The position numbers and the translations under genes are program-made. Under the pieces are notes generated by a model that saw nothing but the letters and a program-made list of their open reading frames with translations, ran no database searches and was not told the DNA's origin. A stretch of DNA of 64,000 bases from positions 522,501 to 586,500 of the forward strand of contig NC_079267.1 of the NCBI RefSeq assembly GCF_947241705.1, in the 5' to 3' direction. Below, piece by piece: positions 1 to 10,579 of this stretch. The stretch is from Saccharomyces mikatae IFO 1815. Its lineage: Eukaryota; Ascomycota; Saccharomycetes; Saccharomycetales; Saccharomycetaceae. Within the stretch, counting starts at the first letter, position 1. Every line of letters begins with the position of its first letter.

Positions 1-32
1 GGGAAGATGAACGAAAAATCAGATGGGGTTGT

Positions 33-1421
33 TTATTCGTTTAGTTTTTCTTCGATATAGGAAATTTTAGGAACTGTAGATGTGTTTCCTAGAGCAACCA
101 TTGAAACTGGTTTGTTTTGTAATCTGTAATTTGCCCACATAACAATGTCGTCTTTAGTTATTCTATCAACTTGCTCAAAAACTTCTTCTGGTGATAATCT
201 TTTACCTGTTGTCACTACTTGTCTGCCGATGTCTTCCACAATAGCTGTCGAACCATCCAATGATAGCAGCAATGCAGCCTTTAACTGGGCTTTTGCCCTA
301 TTTACCTCTGTATCTGTAATTTTACCAGATTTTATCCTCTTCCATTCCTTCAAAATTTCATCAACAATCAGCTTTACGTCATGTTCATTAGAATCTGTTA
401 CTATGTACATTCCCCATAAACCTGAATCAGCATATGATGTGGAGAACGACATATATGAATTAGCTAAAGGACCACTTTGACTGGCTGCTACAGCTAATGG
501 AGAGGGAGAGTTTGTGCCTGTACCAATGGCTCTATCCCAATTACCGACAATTGCCTGTGTTGCTAGAGCCACAAAATAATCAGGGGCAGACCATGAAACA
601 CCTTCCAGTGCAATAGCGATATGAGTAGTGGGTAACGTCTTCTCTTCAATGAACTTCTCACCTCGATAAAACACTGGTAATGGCCCTCTTGGTGAGCCCA
701 ATGGTACAGGTGAATCAGATCTGGGAACATGACCGAAGTATTTTTGAGCATATTGTACCAATCTCTCATGATCGACAGCGCCTGCGCCGGCCAACACCAT
801 TCTGTCACCTTTGTAGTTTTTGGTTATGTAATCTTTCAAATCGGATCTTGTTATAGATTTGATATTCTTTATAGGTCCTAGAATGGTCCTTCCTAAAGGC
901 TGGTCCTTGTACGTAATTTCATGAAGGTGATCGAAGACAACTTCATCATACATCTTGTCCACTTCTTCACTTTCCCTGATGATTACGTCTCTTTCTCTTT
1001 CAATAGCGTTACTATCCAAAACAGATTTGGTCAAGATATCACTTAAGATGTCGACCGCTTTGGGAATATCTTCTTCTAGAGACTTAGCATAATAGACCGT
1101 GTTTTCTCTTGACGTATAAGCATTCAAATGAGATCCGATGTTTTCAATTTCTAGTTCAATTCCCTGTTGAGACCTATTTTGAGTACCCTTGAAGGCCAGA
1201 TGTTCTAGAAAATGTGCTGTACCATTGTTTTTTAAATTTTCTGCCCTAGAACCAGCATCGACAAATATTCCAACAGTAGCTGAGGATGTATTGGGAATAT
1301 ACTCTGTGGCAATTGTCAAACCATTGGGCAATTTCGAGGTTCTGGTGCCTGGAATTTGCGACGAAGCCGTACTTAAAAGCCTCCTTGTATTGCGGAATTT
1401 GGATAATGTTCTGGAAAACAT
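33..1421 (-). CDS. MAS1: Mitochondrial processing peptidase beta subunit
   Basis: Catalytic beta subunit of the matrix processing peptidase (M16 metalloprotease), which pairs with Mas2 to cleave presequences from imported proteins. The 462-residue product has the inverted zinc motif HFLEH at residues 70-74, with the distal glutamate E150 in IIRESEE. A glycine-rich loop type sequence follows in the C-terminal half. The N-terminus ([16 protein letters not shown]) is itself a basic presequence. The frame stays open 17 codons upstream, but the ATG at 1421 gives the S. cerevisiae length and start and was chosen. The stop lies 32 bases from the window edge. Divergent from SHH4. Confidence 0.97.
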   Translation of the reverse strand: MFSRTLSKFRNTRRLLSTASSQIPGTRTSKLPNGLTIATEYIPNTSSATVGIFVDAGSRAENLKNNGTAHFLEHLAFKGTQNRSQQGIELEIENIGSHLNAYTSRENTVYYAKSLEEDIPKAVDILSDILTKSVLDSNAIERERDVIIRESEEVDKMYDEVVFDHLHEITYKDQPLGRTILGPIKNIKSITRSDLKDYITKNYKGDRMVLAGAGAVDHERLVQYAQKYFGHVPRSDSPVPLGSPRGPLPVFYRGEKFIEEKTLPTTHIAIALEGVSWSAPDYFVALATQAIVGNWDRAIGTGTNSPSPLAVAASQSGPLANSYMSFSTSYADSGLWGMYIVTDSNEHDVKLIVDEILKEWKRIKSGKITDTEVNRAKAQLKAALLLSLDGSTAIVEDIGRQVVTTGKRLSPEEVFEQVDRITKDDIVMWANYRLQNKPVSMVALGNTSTVPKISYIEEKLNE

Positions 1422-2043
1422 ATTGCGCTCACTTATTGCTTTCTCCCTGGTGTAAATATAATAGAGAGGCAAAGTATCACTTTTGCTTATAACTTATACA
1501 AGCTTATTTCTTGTTACTAAGGAGATGAGTCTAGCCATGATAAAAATGTCATTATATACGTAATTGATATTTTAACGATCACAACACATTGAAGATTGAG
1601 ACTGCTACGTTTCGGTTACGTAAACTAATACAGTAGTTCGTTTTGCCTCAGGTTGGTTGAGTAAACTGATATCGATACAGGGGCATTGTATAGTAAGCGG
1701 GCTCTCTCTTCCCTCTTCTGGCTTTCTCTTTCGAACAAATCATGTGTAAAGAAAAACAAAAGCGGATCTTATCTCAAATGCAACTTTATCATCAATCCAT
1801 CAAAGCCACCACATAATATCTGGATCACTCTTGACAAACAAGGAATACAACACTGTTTTCAATAATAAGGGACACGCTCTATCATTGAGAGCCGTTTCTT
1901 GAAGGGCACTACGCAAAAGTACCCCTTATTTTTAGTGTCGATTGAATAGAAGAAACCCTATATATTCTCTATGGCTAACAGGACAAATCATTTATGTATT
2001 TTAGTAGAATCCACAGCGTTGCAAAATACTAAAGAAGTCAGAG
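1422..2043. other. MAS1-SHH4 divergent intergenic region
   Basis: A 622-base shared promoter region. A TATA-like element (TATATATT) lies near 1962-1969, about 80 bases before the SHH4 ATG. One CCCCT stress-type element lies near 1922. A pyrimidine-rich block occupies roughly 1700-1735. A 24-codon open frame at 1742-1816 is mentioned in the findings. I see no RNA gene or mobile element. Confidence 0.5.
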
Positions 2044-2571
2044 ATGTTGATGACTAAATTGTATAAACCTGCATTTAGAATAAGAAGCTTTCATTTTTCA
2101 ATTGTTAGACCATTTACCATCCCTTTTTTGCCAAAAATTCCTCAGAAACCAGGAGGTGTCAGTGGAACCGCGAATGATTCATCTTATATGCCACCTGAAA
2201 ATAAAACTCAGGGTTCATACCACTGGATTGTAGAGCGCGGCCTCTCTTTTGCAGTTCTTCCATTGACTGCGGTTCCCTTGGTCACTGTGGGCCCCGTTTC
2301 CACTTTTATTGATACGTTTCTCTCCTTGGTTCTGTTAGGTCATTGTCACATCGGATTTCAGTCTTGTATAATAGACTATATTTCAGAAAGAGTCTATGGC
2401 AAAGTGCACTATTATGCAATGTATTTATTGAGCTTGGGCTCGTTCCTATCATTGATTGGTATATATAAACTAGAGAGCCAAGAAGCGGGTCTTATTGGCT
2501 CTTTGAAATCACTATGGGATAATAAACCTGTTACGAAGAGGAAAATGGAAGTTATTGGTTCATCGCCATAA
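2044..2571 (+). CDS. SHH4: Alternate succinate dehydrogenase membrane anchor subunit
   Basis: SdhD-family mitochondrial inner-membrane protein, a paralogue of Sdh4 and Tim18 and an alternative membrane anchor for succinate dehydrogenase. The 175-residue product has a basic, serine-rich presequence (about residues 1-35) and three hydrophobic segments near 66-83, 87-105 and 124-141. The family signature GHCHIGFQSCIIDY carries H100, H102, D111 and Y112, the heme and quinone region. The core FTIPFLPKIPQKPGG is essentially as in S. cerevisiae. A second ATG two codons in (position 2050) is an alternative start. The C-terminus runs about seven residues past the S. cerevisiae end as I remember it (168 aa). 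Confidence 0.93.
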   Translation: MLMTKLYKPAFRIRSFHFSIVRPFTIPFLPKIPQKPGGVSGTANDSSYMPPENKTQGSYHWIVERGLSFAVLPLTAVPLVTVGPVSTFIDTFLSLVLLGHCHIGFQSCIIDYISERVYGKVHYYAMYLLSLGSFLSLIGIYKLESQEAGLIGSLKSLWDNKPVTKRKMEVIGSSP

Positions 2572-2662
2572 TATGCTAAGGAAGTGTTACTTCTTATTAT
2601 TCGCATTCTATAAATGTGTATTAAAAATAGTTCAATGATTGATCATTTTTCGTTTTATCTAT

Positions 2663-3430
2663 TCAATCCCAGTTCTCTATAAGGACGTCTTTTATTTGGG
2701 AAATGAATTCACCTTCTTCATTGACGTATCTCCTTGACCAAAGTTTGCCAGTATTATTGAATTTCATGGGTATTAAATGAGTCTGGGTTTGCAGGCCAAT
2801 TTTTGTGATGATGCATGCAGAATGCAATGCTATTTGATCCTTAAAAGGTGTTGTTAATTTACTCGTGCTACCATATTTCTGGTCATTCAATATTGGTTGA
2901 TTCAAAATTTGAGAGAGATGCTGCCGAATCTGGTGCTTTTTTCCTGTTACCAATTGTAAAACAATACATTGTTCGTCTATCAACTTGAACTTAGTAATCT
3001 GTCTACCATCATGGGAAACCAACGAGTTATAATGTGAGCCATTATTAACTTGATCATTAAATCTTTTATCAAGACAACTGGGTCGTTCGACAATGGCAAC
3101 GTACTTTCTTAGCAACTTATAACCCTTATTACCGCCTTTTTGTAAAAATCTAGAGAACTTTATACTAGCGTCCTTAGTCTTTGCAATCAGCATCCCCCCA
3201 GTTACACAGTGGTCTAACCTATGTACGGTCCGATATAATTCCACCTGTTTATATGAGCAATAGATGGTTTTGAATCTATCTAATAGAGGGGTCGGATCAA
3301 GGCCAGGATGTGTTCTCCCCCACGTTCTTGTGTCTGGCGGTTGAGAAGGTATGCCAGGCGGTTTATTGACAATTAAGTAGTGTGCATTTTCAAAGATTAT
3401 TGGTATCTGCCTTTTTATACACATTGACAT
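2663..3430 (-). CDS. PUS5: Mitochondrial 21S rRNA pseudouridine synthase
   Basis: RluA-family pseudouridine synthase; yeast Pus5 makes the single pseudouridine of mitochondrial 21S rRNA. The 255-residue product carries the family motif I block (VNKPPGIPSQ, 21-30) and the catalytic motif HRLDHCVTGG with aspartate D73. The motif III-type sequence LVTGKKHQIRQHLSQ follows. The length matches S. cerevisiae (254 aa). Sequence is clearly more diverged than neighbours such as RPS31, particularly in the middle third. It ends convergently 91 bases from SHH4 and lies downstream of SEC10 on the same strand. Confidence 0.95.
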   Translation of the reverse strand: MSMCIKRQIPIIFENAHYLIVNKPPGIPSQPPDTRTWGRTHPGLDPTPLLDRFKTIYCSYKQVELYRTVHRLDHCVTGGMLIAKTKDASIKFSRFLQKGGNKGYKLLRKYVAIVERPSCLDKRFNDQVNNGSHYNSLVSHDGRQITKFKLIDEQCIVLQLVTGKKHQIRQHLSQILNQPILNDQKYGSTSKLTTPFKDQIALHSACIITKIGLQTQTHLIPMKFNNTGKLWSRRYVNEEGEFISQIKDVLIENWD

Positions 3431-3589
3431 ATCCTATTTAATCTAAATCTTCTAATTGTGCCTTCACCTCCATCTTTTTCTCTTTTGAGTTGTTTATTGA
3501 TCTCAGAAAAAGTTAATAATGCAAATGAGTGGAAATGCGACAACGCCTGGAGTTGGAATTCTGCCAAAAAAGTAAATATTTATGTACGT

Positions 3590-6205
3590 TTATCTAAAAT
3601 TTAACTTGACTCCATTAATGAAACTGTCATGGTTGAAGTCCTCTCTATTGGAAATGTAGCTCTGAATGATGTCCCTTCCAATATCTGCTAAATGCCCCTC
3701 TTTAGTCAATGATTCTAATAATTCAGGTTGAACAGTGTACAAATTTGCGAGTTCTCTCAGAGTAACAAATTTTTCGATCAAAGCCGCCACTCCCCATTCT
3801 TCTATTGCTGTTTGATAACCTATGATATCCTTTGTAACTACAACGCCCCCAACGGAATTAACTTGGAAATGTGAATAATGTGACAATAATAAATTATACA
3901 ACTCTTCCCCAATCAAAGTCAAGAATGTTTGTAAGTTTTTTCCCTTAAGAAACTTGGAAGATTGTTCAAAAATTAAGTTTAAAATATCAACTATTTCAAT
4001 AGCTGGTAAGGTGTCTTGATCTAATAGCTCTTGAGATTTTGGTACAAAATCCTTCTTTTTTTGCTTACATAAGATTGTGGAAAATTTTGTTGAAATTACT
4101 GTAATGGTTTCTTGTAGAATAATATTGATCAGTATTTCCATCTTTTGAATTTGAGAATTGGTCATCTCAATAATTTCAGCTTTGATTTCAGGTGAATTAT
4201 TCAATAGCGGTAAGAAAATTGATTTGATAGATATTGATAACAAATCTAATATCTCTGTGCTCATTGAGATCAATTTCAAAAAATTCAAGTTTACCACACC
4301 CGCCGTTTTATTAATGTCAACTTTACAAACTTTCCAATAAGCAACTTCTAATGCGATTTCCATGTAGGAATCAATAATCCCTAAAAACATTATTTTCAGT
4401 ATTTCTAAAATGTATAGATTGGCCTTGTTTGGGATTAGTTCCATTACTCTTGCAGTAGATTCCACTACACACTTTAGCATGGAGTCAACATCATTCAATG
4501 AATAATTCATAGGGCTCTTTGTACTAGTATCAATATCGTTTATCACACCATTTGTATTCATCAAATTTGTAGAGCTGTGTGCTACATCATATTGTGTAGA
4601 GGAAGAGCTGTTGGTAAGGGATTCGCTTAAAGTATTTGTACGGTTTAGACTTAAATGATCCTTATCTAAATGAGTTTTCAAAAAGGAGTTAAACTGTGAC
4701 AATTTGCTTCTTGATGTTGAATCTTGGCGAGAGTGTGTGTTCCTCCTGGGGGAATGCATGAATGCATCTACGTTGGTAGATAGTTTCTCCTTATACTTTT
4801 CTAATAGAATCCTTTTATTAATTTCTTTATCATAGTTTACTGTGAACTTAGATGTCATTTCCACCAAGATTGCCTCCAAAGATCTTTTTTCAATTCCAAA
4901 ATATTTAGACCTATCGTATAAATAATGAGAAAACAAATCAGCAAAGCATTGCTCTAAGGTTGTGGATAAAATTTGATTACTGTCGTCAATTTCTAGTAGC
5001 TGAAAGTAATCAATTAAACTTTTAGTAAATTTACTGAATAATGTGAAAAGTCCATGTAATATTCTCACATATGCCAGATTTGAAATAGAAAGAGAGTTTC
5101 TCAATAAAACTTCAAATCTGGGTTCAATTTTTTGAGCAAAAACTCTCTGAATAAACAGCTGTATCACGTGAGTGGCCTTTTCTTCAAATACTCTTTTTAC
5201 AACTTTAGATTCATTTTTTATCACAGTTTCAACACCATTAATCAGATTTTGCATGGATGTTTCAACAATAACACCGTGGTTTTCAAAATCGACGAGCCTT
5301 TCTTTAAACTTCACATTCTTTATGAAAACATTTTCAAATTCATTCTCTAAATCTATCTGCTTGGTATCAATGAAATAATCATGCTGGTTGATAAAGCTTT
5401 GAATGACATTAACACCACCATTAAAATTGTTGAGAATGATGGCGATTTCGTTTAATTTAGTAAAATTGTTCTCTCTATAGGCCGAATTGAAATTCTCAAG
5501 CAGTTCATTTTCCATCATTTCAGAGTACTTTTCAATAACCAGCTTTGTGTTGATTGTTTTTGGTATTGAATTTGTCTCCAGCTTAGATGATAATATTAGT
5601 AGATGCTTCATTAATTTTACAGACTTTAAATTCAATTTCCAATTTTTTGAGCGCCTTAATTGTTCAACAATTTCTGATTTACCCATAGAATAGAAGTCAT
5701 TATACCTACGAATCAGCTCTACACTTTGAATGTAGTTTTGCTTTTTCTTAATCGCTGTTTCTAATTTATCACCCAATGGCGAAACAACTTGAGTAACGCT
5801 CGTTAAGCGATCATCTAGTTTGTCAAAAGTGAGTAAAGTAGTGTGTAAATCCTTCGATAATTTTATTACATTCTCTGAATGTATTACCTCTTGAGTAGCC
5901 ACTTGTTCGCAATAGTACTGTCTTTTATTTAAGGTTTCTTCATTCAAGTTTTTAAGTTCCTTCAAGGTGGATTCAAAAGTTCTAATGTAGGGTTTTGGAT
6001 CTAGTTGCTTCCAAATAGCCTCTCGGATTGTATCTTGATCCTTTTCGTTAGTGGTGAGATTTTTCGTGTTAGTGTCAATTAACACATCATTACGATGGTC
6101 TTTACTCAATTCTTGTACGAATTCATTTACCGTTAACCCGCCGAGAAAATTATCTGTCTTCAATAGTTTCTTCCATTTTGGATCGAGCTCATATAAAGAG
6201 TTCAT
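3590..6205 (-). CDS. SEC10: Exocyst complex subunit Sec10
   Basis: Subunit of the eight-protein exocyst that tethers secretory vesicles at sites of polarized growth. The 871-residue product is helical throughout, with the coiled-coil N-terminal region (about residues 80-190) and the Sec10-family C-terminal rod. A low-complexity Ser/Thr/Asn insert at roughly 490-570 is typical of the yeast protein. The length equals the S. cerevisiae protein. The start ATG is the first in frame (MNSLYELDPKWKKLL). It is divergent from RPS31 across an 892-base spacer. Confidence 0.97.
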   Translation of the reverse strand: MNSLYELDPKWKKLLKTDNFLGGLTVNEFVQELSKDHRNDVLIDTNTKNLTTNEKDQDTIREAIWKQLDPKPYIRTFESTLKELKNLNEETLNKRQYYCEQVATQEVIHSENVIKLSKDLHTTLLTFDKLDDRLTSVTQVVSPLGDKLETAIKKKQNYIQSVELIRRYNDFYSMGKSEIVEQLRRSKNWKLNLKSVKLMKHLLILSSKLETNSIPKTINTKLVIEKYSEMMENELLENFNSAYRENNFTKLNEIAIILNNFNGGVNVIQSFINQHDYFIDTKQIDLENEFENVFIKNVKFKERLVDFENHGVIVETSMQNLINGVETVIKNESKVVKRVFEEKATHVIQLFIQRVFAQKIEPRFEVLLRNSLSISNLAYVRILHGLFTLFSKFTKSLIDYFQLLEIDDSNQILSTTLEQCFADLFSHYLYDRSKYFGIEKRSLEAILVEMTSKFTVNYDKEINKRILLEKYKEKLSTNVDAFMHSPRRNTHSRQDSTSRSKLSQFNSFLKTHLDKDHLSLNRTNTLSESLTNSSSSTQYDVAHSSTNLMNTNGVINDIDTSTKSPMNYSLNDVDSMLKCVVESTARVMELIPNKANLYILEILKIMFLGIIDSYMEIALEVAYWKVCKVDINKTAGVVNLNFLKLISMSTEILDLLSISIKSIFLPLLNNSPEIKAEIIEMTNSQIQKMEILINIILQETITVISTKFSTILCKQKKKDFVPKSQELLDQDTLPAIEIVDILNLIFEQSSKFLKGKNLQTFLTLIGEELYNLLLSHYSHFQVNSVGGVVVTKDIIGYQTAIEEWGVAALIEKFVTLRELANLYTVQPELLESLTKEGHLADIGRDIIQSYISNREDFNHDSFINGVKLNFR

Positions 6206-7556
<1,351 letters not shown>

Positions 7557-7727
7557 GTAGAATGTATTTAAAAATATCTTATGTACTTTAAGTGAACAGT
7601 AACTTTTGTGAAGAGGGCTTTTATTGTCATTATTTACTTTTTGTATTTACAAAAAAACAAAGTGAGTGAATGAATATAATATATAATATGCGGTGCCATT
7701 TGGGATTAAGTAGGCTGTATCGTATCT

Positions 7728-8420
7728 CTAATTTTCGTGGTTGTATGCTTCTCTAAATAAGTCAATATTTTGCTGTAGAATGGTTCTGCCGCTTCTTTCG
7801 GTTCCTTTAAGAAGCGTCCCGGCCGATATTTTAACGTCCTCTACAGTTTCATTGACTTTACTAACAAATTGATTACTCAAGTCGTCAACATGTTTTTCCA
7901 AGTTTTCACTAAATACTTGTAAAACGGCATCGAATCCCATTTTTCCTTTCTTAGCGTTTTCGCAGAATCTTTGCACAGACCAATCTTCCATCTTATTACA
8001 TAGTTTCCTGATTGATCCGTATGCTGTAATTTGGGCTTCCTGTTGGAAAAGTGTCTTATTGACATAATCGTCTGGGTGCGGGCTATACGTCACAGTTTCA
8101 TAGACCCTTAGTAAATTACACATCGTTAAATTACAACTTCTCATAGTTAGGCTCTGATTATTCAAGTCCACCACTGAAACTTCTCTAACATGACTCATAT
8201 TGGTTCCTCCCAGCATCATCATAATCCATTTGGGAACACCTTGTTTTACAGTGATCAACCGTTCTGTAACCAAGACTTTACCCTGGTCTTTCAGTTCTCT
8301 TCTCAAAACATCCACTGCGATGACGTGTGTAGATATTTCATTTGGGTATTTTTTCCAATTAGCGGCGGTTACCTGGTCCCATGGATAATTGAAATCGTAA
8401 CTATTCTGGAACAACTTCAT
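7728..8420 (-). CDS. UPS2: PRELI/MSF1-domain mitochondrial intermembrane lipid-transfer protein
   Basis: Intermembrane-space protein of the Ups/PRELI family. With Mdm35, Ups2 transfers phosphatidylserine between mitochondrial membranes for phosphatidylethanolamine synthesis. The 230-residue product is the MSF1'/PRELI domain (about 1-175; start MKLFQNSYDFNYPWDQV, internal VRRELKDQGKVLVTERL type strand region) plus a short helical tail. The length matches S. cerevisiae. It is convergent with RPS31. Its paralogue UPS1 is also in this window, at 47982-48509. Confidence 0.96.
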   Translation of the reverse strand: MKLFQNSYDFNYPWDQVTAANWKKYPNEISTHVIAVDVLRRELKDQGKVLVTERLITVKQGVPKWIMMMLGGTNMSHVREVSVVDLNNQSLTMRSCNLTMCNLLRVYETVTYSPHPDDYVNKTLFQQEAQITAYGSIRKLCNKMEDWSVQRFCENAKKGKMGFDAVLQVFSENLEKHVDDLSNQFVSKVNETVEDVKISAGTLLKGTERSGRTILQQNIDLFREAYNHEN

Positions 8421-8733
8421 TGTCTACGTTTAATTATTATTATCTTTTTTGTTTCCAGCTTTTGATTAAATCAACTATTCTTATGTCTATTAATGCTCGA
8501 ACTCGAAAATATGTACATCGCTTTTTATGATAATTTTATCGCCTATATAATCTTTATATTTTTCACATTCATTGCTTTTTTACCGACCCGACCAATCAAC
8601 GTTGTGCCGATGCTCGCAAAAGGCACCCTGGTCCGGGCAACAACATTTGCGATATACGGTAATAATGGCGGGGGCTTTTTCCCCTCCTTTCTTTTCTTTT
8701 CTTTTCTTTCCTATTCCATTGTTTCTAATCAAT
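8421..8733. other. UPS2-APS1 tandem intergenic region
   Basis: A 313-base spacer between the UPS2 start and the APS1 stop. It contains an unusually GC-rich patch (about 8580-8690) and a run of CTTTT repeats near 8693-8715. The overlapping open frames here are short and look non-coding. UPS2's promoter presumably lies within it. Confidence 0.4.
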
Positions 8734-9204
8734 CTAACTCAGTACCCTTTCTAAGTTATCGTTGCTCTCCATGGTATCCATCACGGTGACATGATGCAGT
8801 ACTTCCTTCCTGCTGCTTTCTGCGATGGACCCATCGCACATAATCATCTCATTTAAGATATCGTAAACCTTATTGAAGTTGAATATGATATCCAACTCGC
8901 AGACATTGCCGAAATACGTGTCCATTGTTTCGACAAACCGATGGATGACTTCCAGTGTTAGCAGTTCATTGTCAACATCAGAAGTTACTCCAACAATGAA
9001 AAATAAACTGGCATATCGCTTGTATACCACTTTGTGGTCACTGTACTCGATTATGTTACACATCTTGGGCTTCCTTGCCAAAATCGTAGGTGTCAAATCT
9101 TTCACTATCTTCGCCTTCTCACTAGCGGACATCGCCGTGTACCACTTCTTTAATCTAATTTTTCCTTGTCTAGAAACTAATATCAAATACTTTAATTGTG
9201 TCAT
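8734..9204 (-). CDS. APS1: AP-1 clathrin adaptor small (sigma) subunit
   Basis: Sigma-1 subunit of the AP-1 adaptor, which sorts cargo between the trans-Golgi network and endosomes. The 156-residue product is a complete sigma-adaptin longin fold. It starts MTQLKYLILVSRQGKIRLKKW and has the family sequence FFNVCELDIIFNF-like block (here YFGNVCELDIIFNFNKVY) that contributes to dileucine cargo binding. The length is the same as in S. cerevisiae. Between UPS2 and DPH5, all three on the minus strand. Confidence 0.97.
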   Translation of the reverse strand: MTQLKYLILVSRQGKIRLKKWYTAMSASEKAKIVKDLTPTILARKPKMCNIIEYSDHKVVYKRYASLFFIVGVTSDVDNELLTLEVIHRFVETMDTYFGNVCELDIIFNFNKVYDILNEMIMCDGSIAESSRKEVLHHVTVMDTMESNDNLERVLS

Positions 9205-9331
9205 TCCTGTATGTGTGTACGTATCTGCTTCTAATATTTCTATATCACGATTGGCCTCCTGACTAGTTCTTTATCGTAATCTTTTGCTCGTTCATCGCTA
9301 ATTTCTGCGCACGACCTTTTCGCTCTATATA

Positions 9332-9338
9332 TTACCCG
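9332..9338 (+). promoter_or_regulatory. Reb1-type site upstream of APS1
   Basis: TTACCCG is the reverse complement of the Reb1 core CGGGTAA. It lies about 130 bases upstream of the APS1 start, between APS1 and the end of DPH5. It could act as an APS1 promoter barrier element or as a roadblock for DPH5 read-through. Motif match only. Confidence 0.45.
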
Positions 9339-9418
9339 ACTAAATATATTTGTTCAATCAATATACGTTATAAAGAGAAATCACTCATTGCTATGTGAAC
9401 TGTGTTTTAGAAGGCTTT

Positions 9419-10321
9419 TTACTCATCATCATTGTCTTCTGGTGGCGGAACCCATGCTGCAGGCTTGAAATATTCTTGGTCATTTGCCACATCCTTCCCG
9501 AACTTTTCTCTATTGTCAGTAAACTCCAACAAGTATTCCAGCTCCAATTCATGACATTGTCTGCCGAGGATGACCAATGAGTGTAACGGTTCGCCCGAGT
9601 CGTAATTTGCTAACTCGCTTATAGTGCCAGACTTGAAGCTTTGGGTGCTTGAACCCAATCTGCTGATTGCAACGGCAGGAGTATCTGGAGTGTATGCCTT
9701 CGTACCTCTTTTTTCTTCAATTTCCAATAACTGTTCGCAACACTGGGAAATGGACATGTACCTTGGTGGTTCGTAGATTAGTCTGCCACGGGCCATATTT
9801 TCAATGCTCTGTTCCTTCACCTTAATGTCCAGAAGGACTAAAGTGTGAAGACCAATTTTTCTGTTTTCCCAGATTTTGTCATACCATGAGTCAGGTCTCC
9901 AATTATCAGTGAAGAAAACCATGGAAACTGTTTGGCCGAAATTGTATAGTTGCAGTCCACATGCACCTACAGCATTCATGACGGAGGCATTATGGATGAT
10001 TTCAACAGGAATTTTCTCACGTTTGGCTCTAAGAACCAAATCCGTGTGTGTGGTAGCACCAAATGGGTCACCCACAACCAAAAATGCGACATCTTCCTTA
10101 TCAGCGTTGTTCAAAATCTGCTTGGAACCAGTTTCGACTAATTCTCTATCAGCCAAAATGATTTCCTTGCCATAATAATCTTCTAACTCTTCTTGGCTGG
10201 CAGCCATTAAGATGCTGGTGTAGTGTTCTAAATAAACTCTAGAACATTTCTTGATAGCTTCCAAACCACGAACTGTAATATCAGATTGGTACGATAGACC
10301 AAGCCCAATCAAATAAAGCAT
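9419..10321 (-). CDS. DPH5: Diphthine synthase (diphthamide methyltransferase)
   Basis: S-adenosylmethionine-dependent methyltransferase that methylates the modified histidine of eEF2 during diphthamide synthesis. The 300-residue product starts [10 protein letters not shown], the SAM-binding Rossmann-like strand. It carries [13 protein letters not shown] and the conserved [20 protein letters not shown] block. The open frame continues 37 codons upstream to another ATG, but the chosen ATG at 10321 gives the conserved N-terminus and the 300-aa family length. It is divergent from the YLR173W homologue. Confidence 0.97.
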   Translation of the reverse strand: MLYLIGLGLSYQSDITVRGLEAIKKCSRVYLEHYTSILMAASQEELEDYYGKEIILADRELVETGSKQILNNADKEDVAFLVVGDPFGATTHTDLVLRAKREKIPVEIIHNASVMNAVGACGLQLYNFGQTVSMVFFTDNWRPDSWYDKIWENRKIGLHTLVLLDIKVKEQSIENMARGRLIYEPPRYMSISQCCEQLLEIEEKRGTKAYTPDTPAVAISRLGSSTQSFKSGTISELANYDSGEPLHSLVILGRQCHELELEYLLEFTDNREKFGKDVANDQEYFKPAAWVPPPEDNDDE

Positions 10322-10579
10322 TCTTGTCAGTTGTATATATTTTAGGTTATCCTCTGTTTCCTTTACTATTTGACTGGCAAGCATTGAAAAAAATTTCACC
10401 CCATCGCTTACTTCACTTTTTTTAGAGCGCATGGCATGGAGTAGTCTAATTTTCTTTTAGAGATAAATGCGGAATTCAGGATCAAGAGAGTAAAATATAC
10501 AAGGGAAGACATAGGAGTCTTCTTTTTATGTGACTTTCATTGTGTACGTGTCAAGCGTTTCTAATTCGGATATTTCCAG

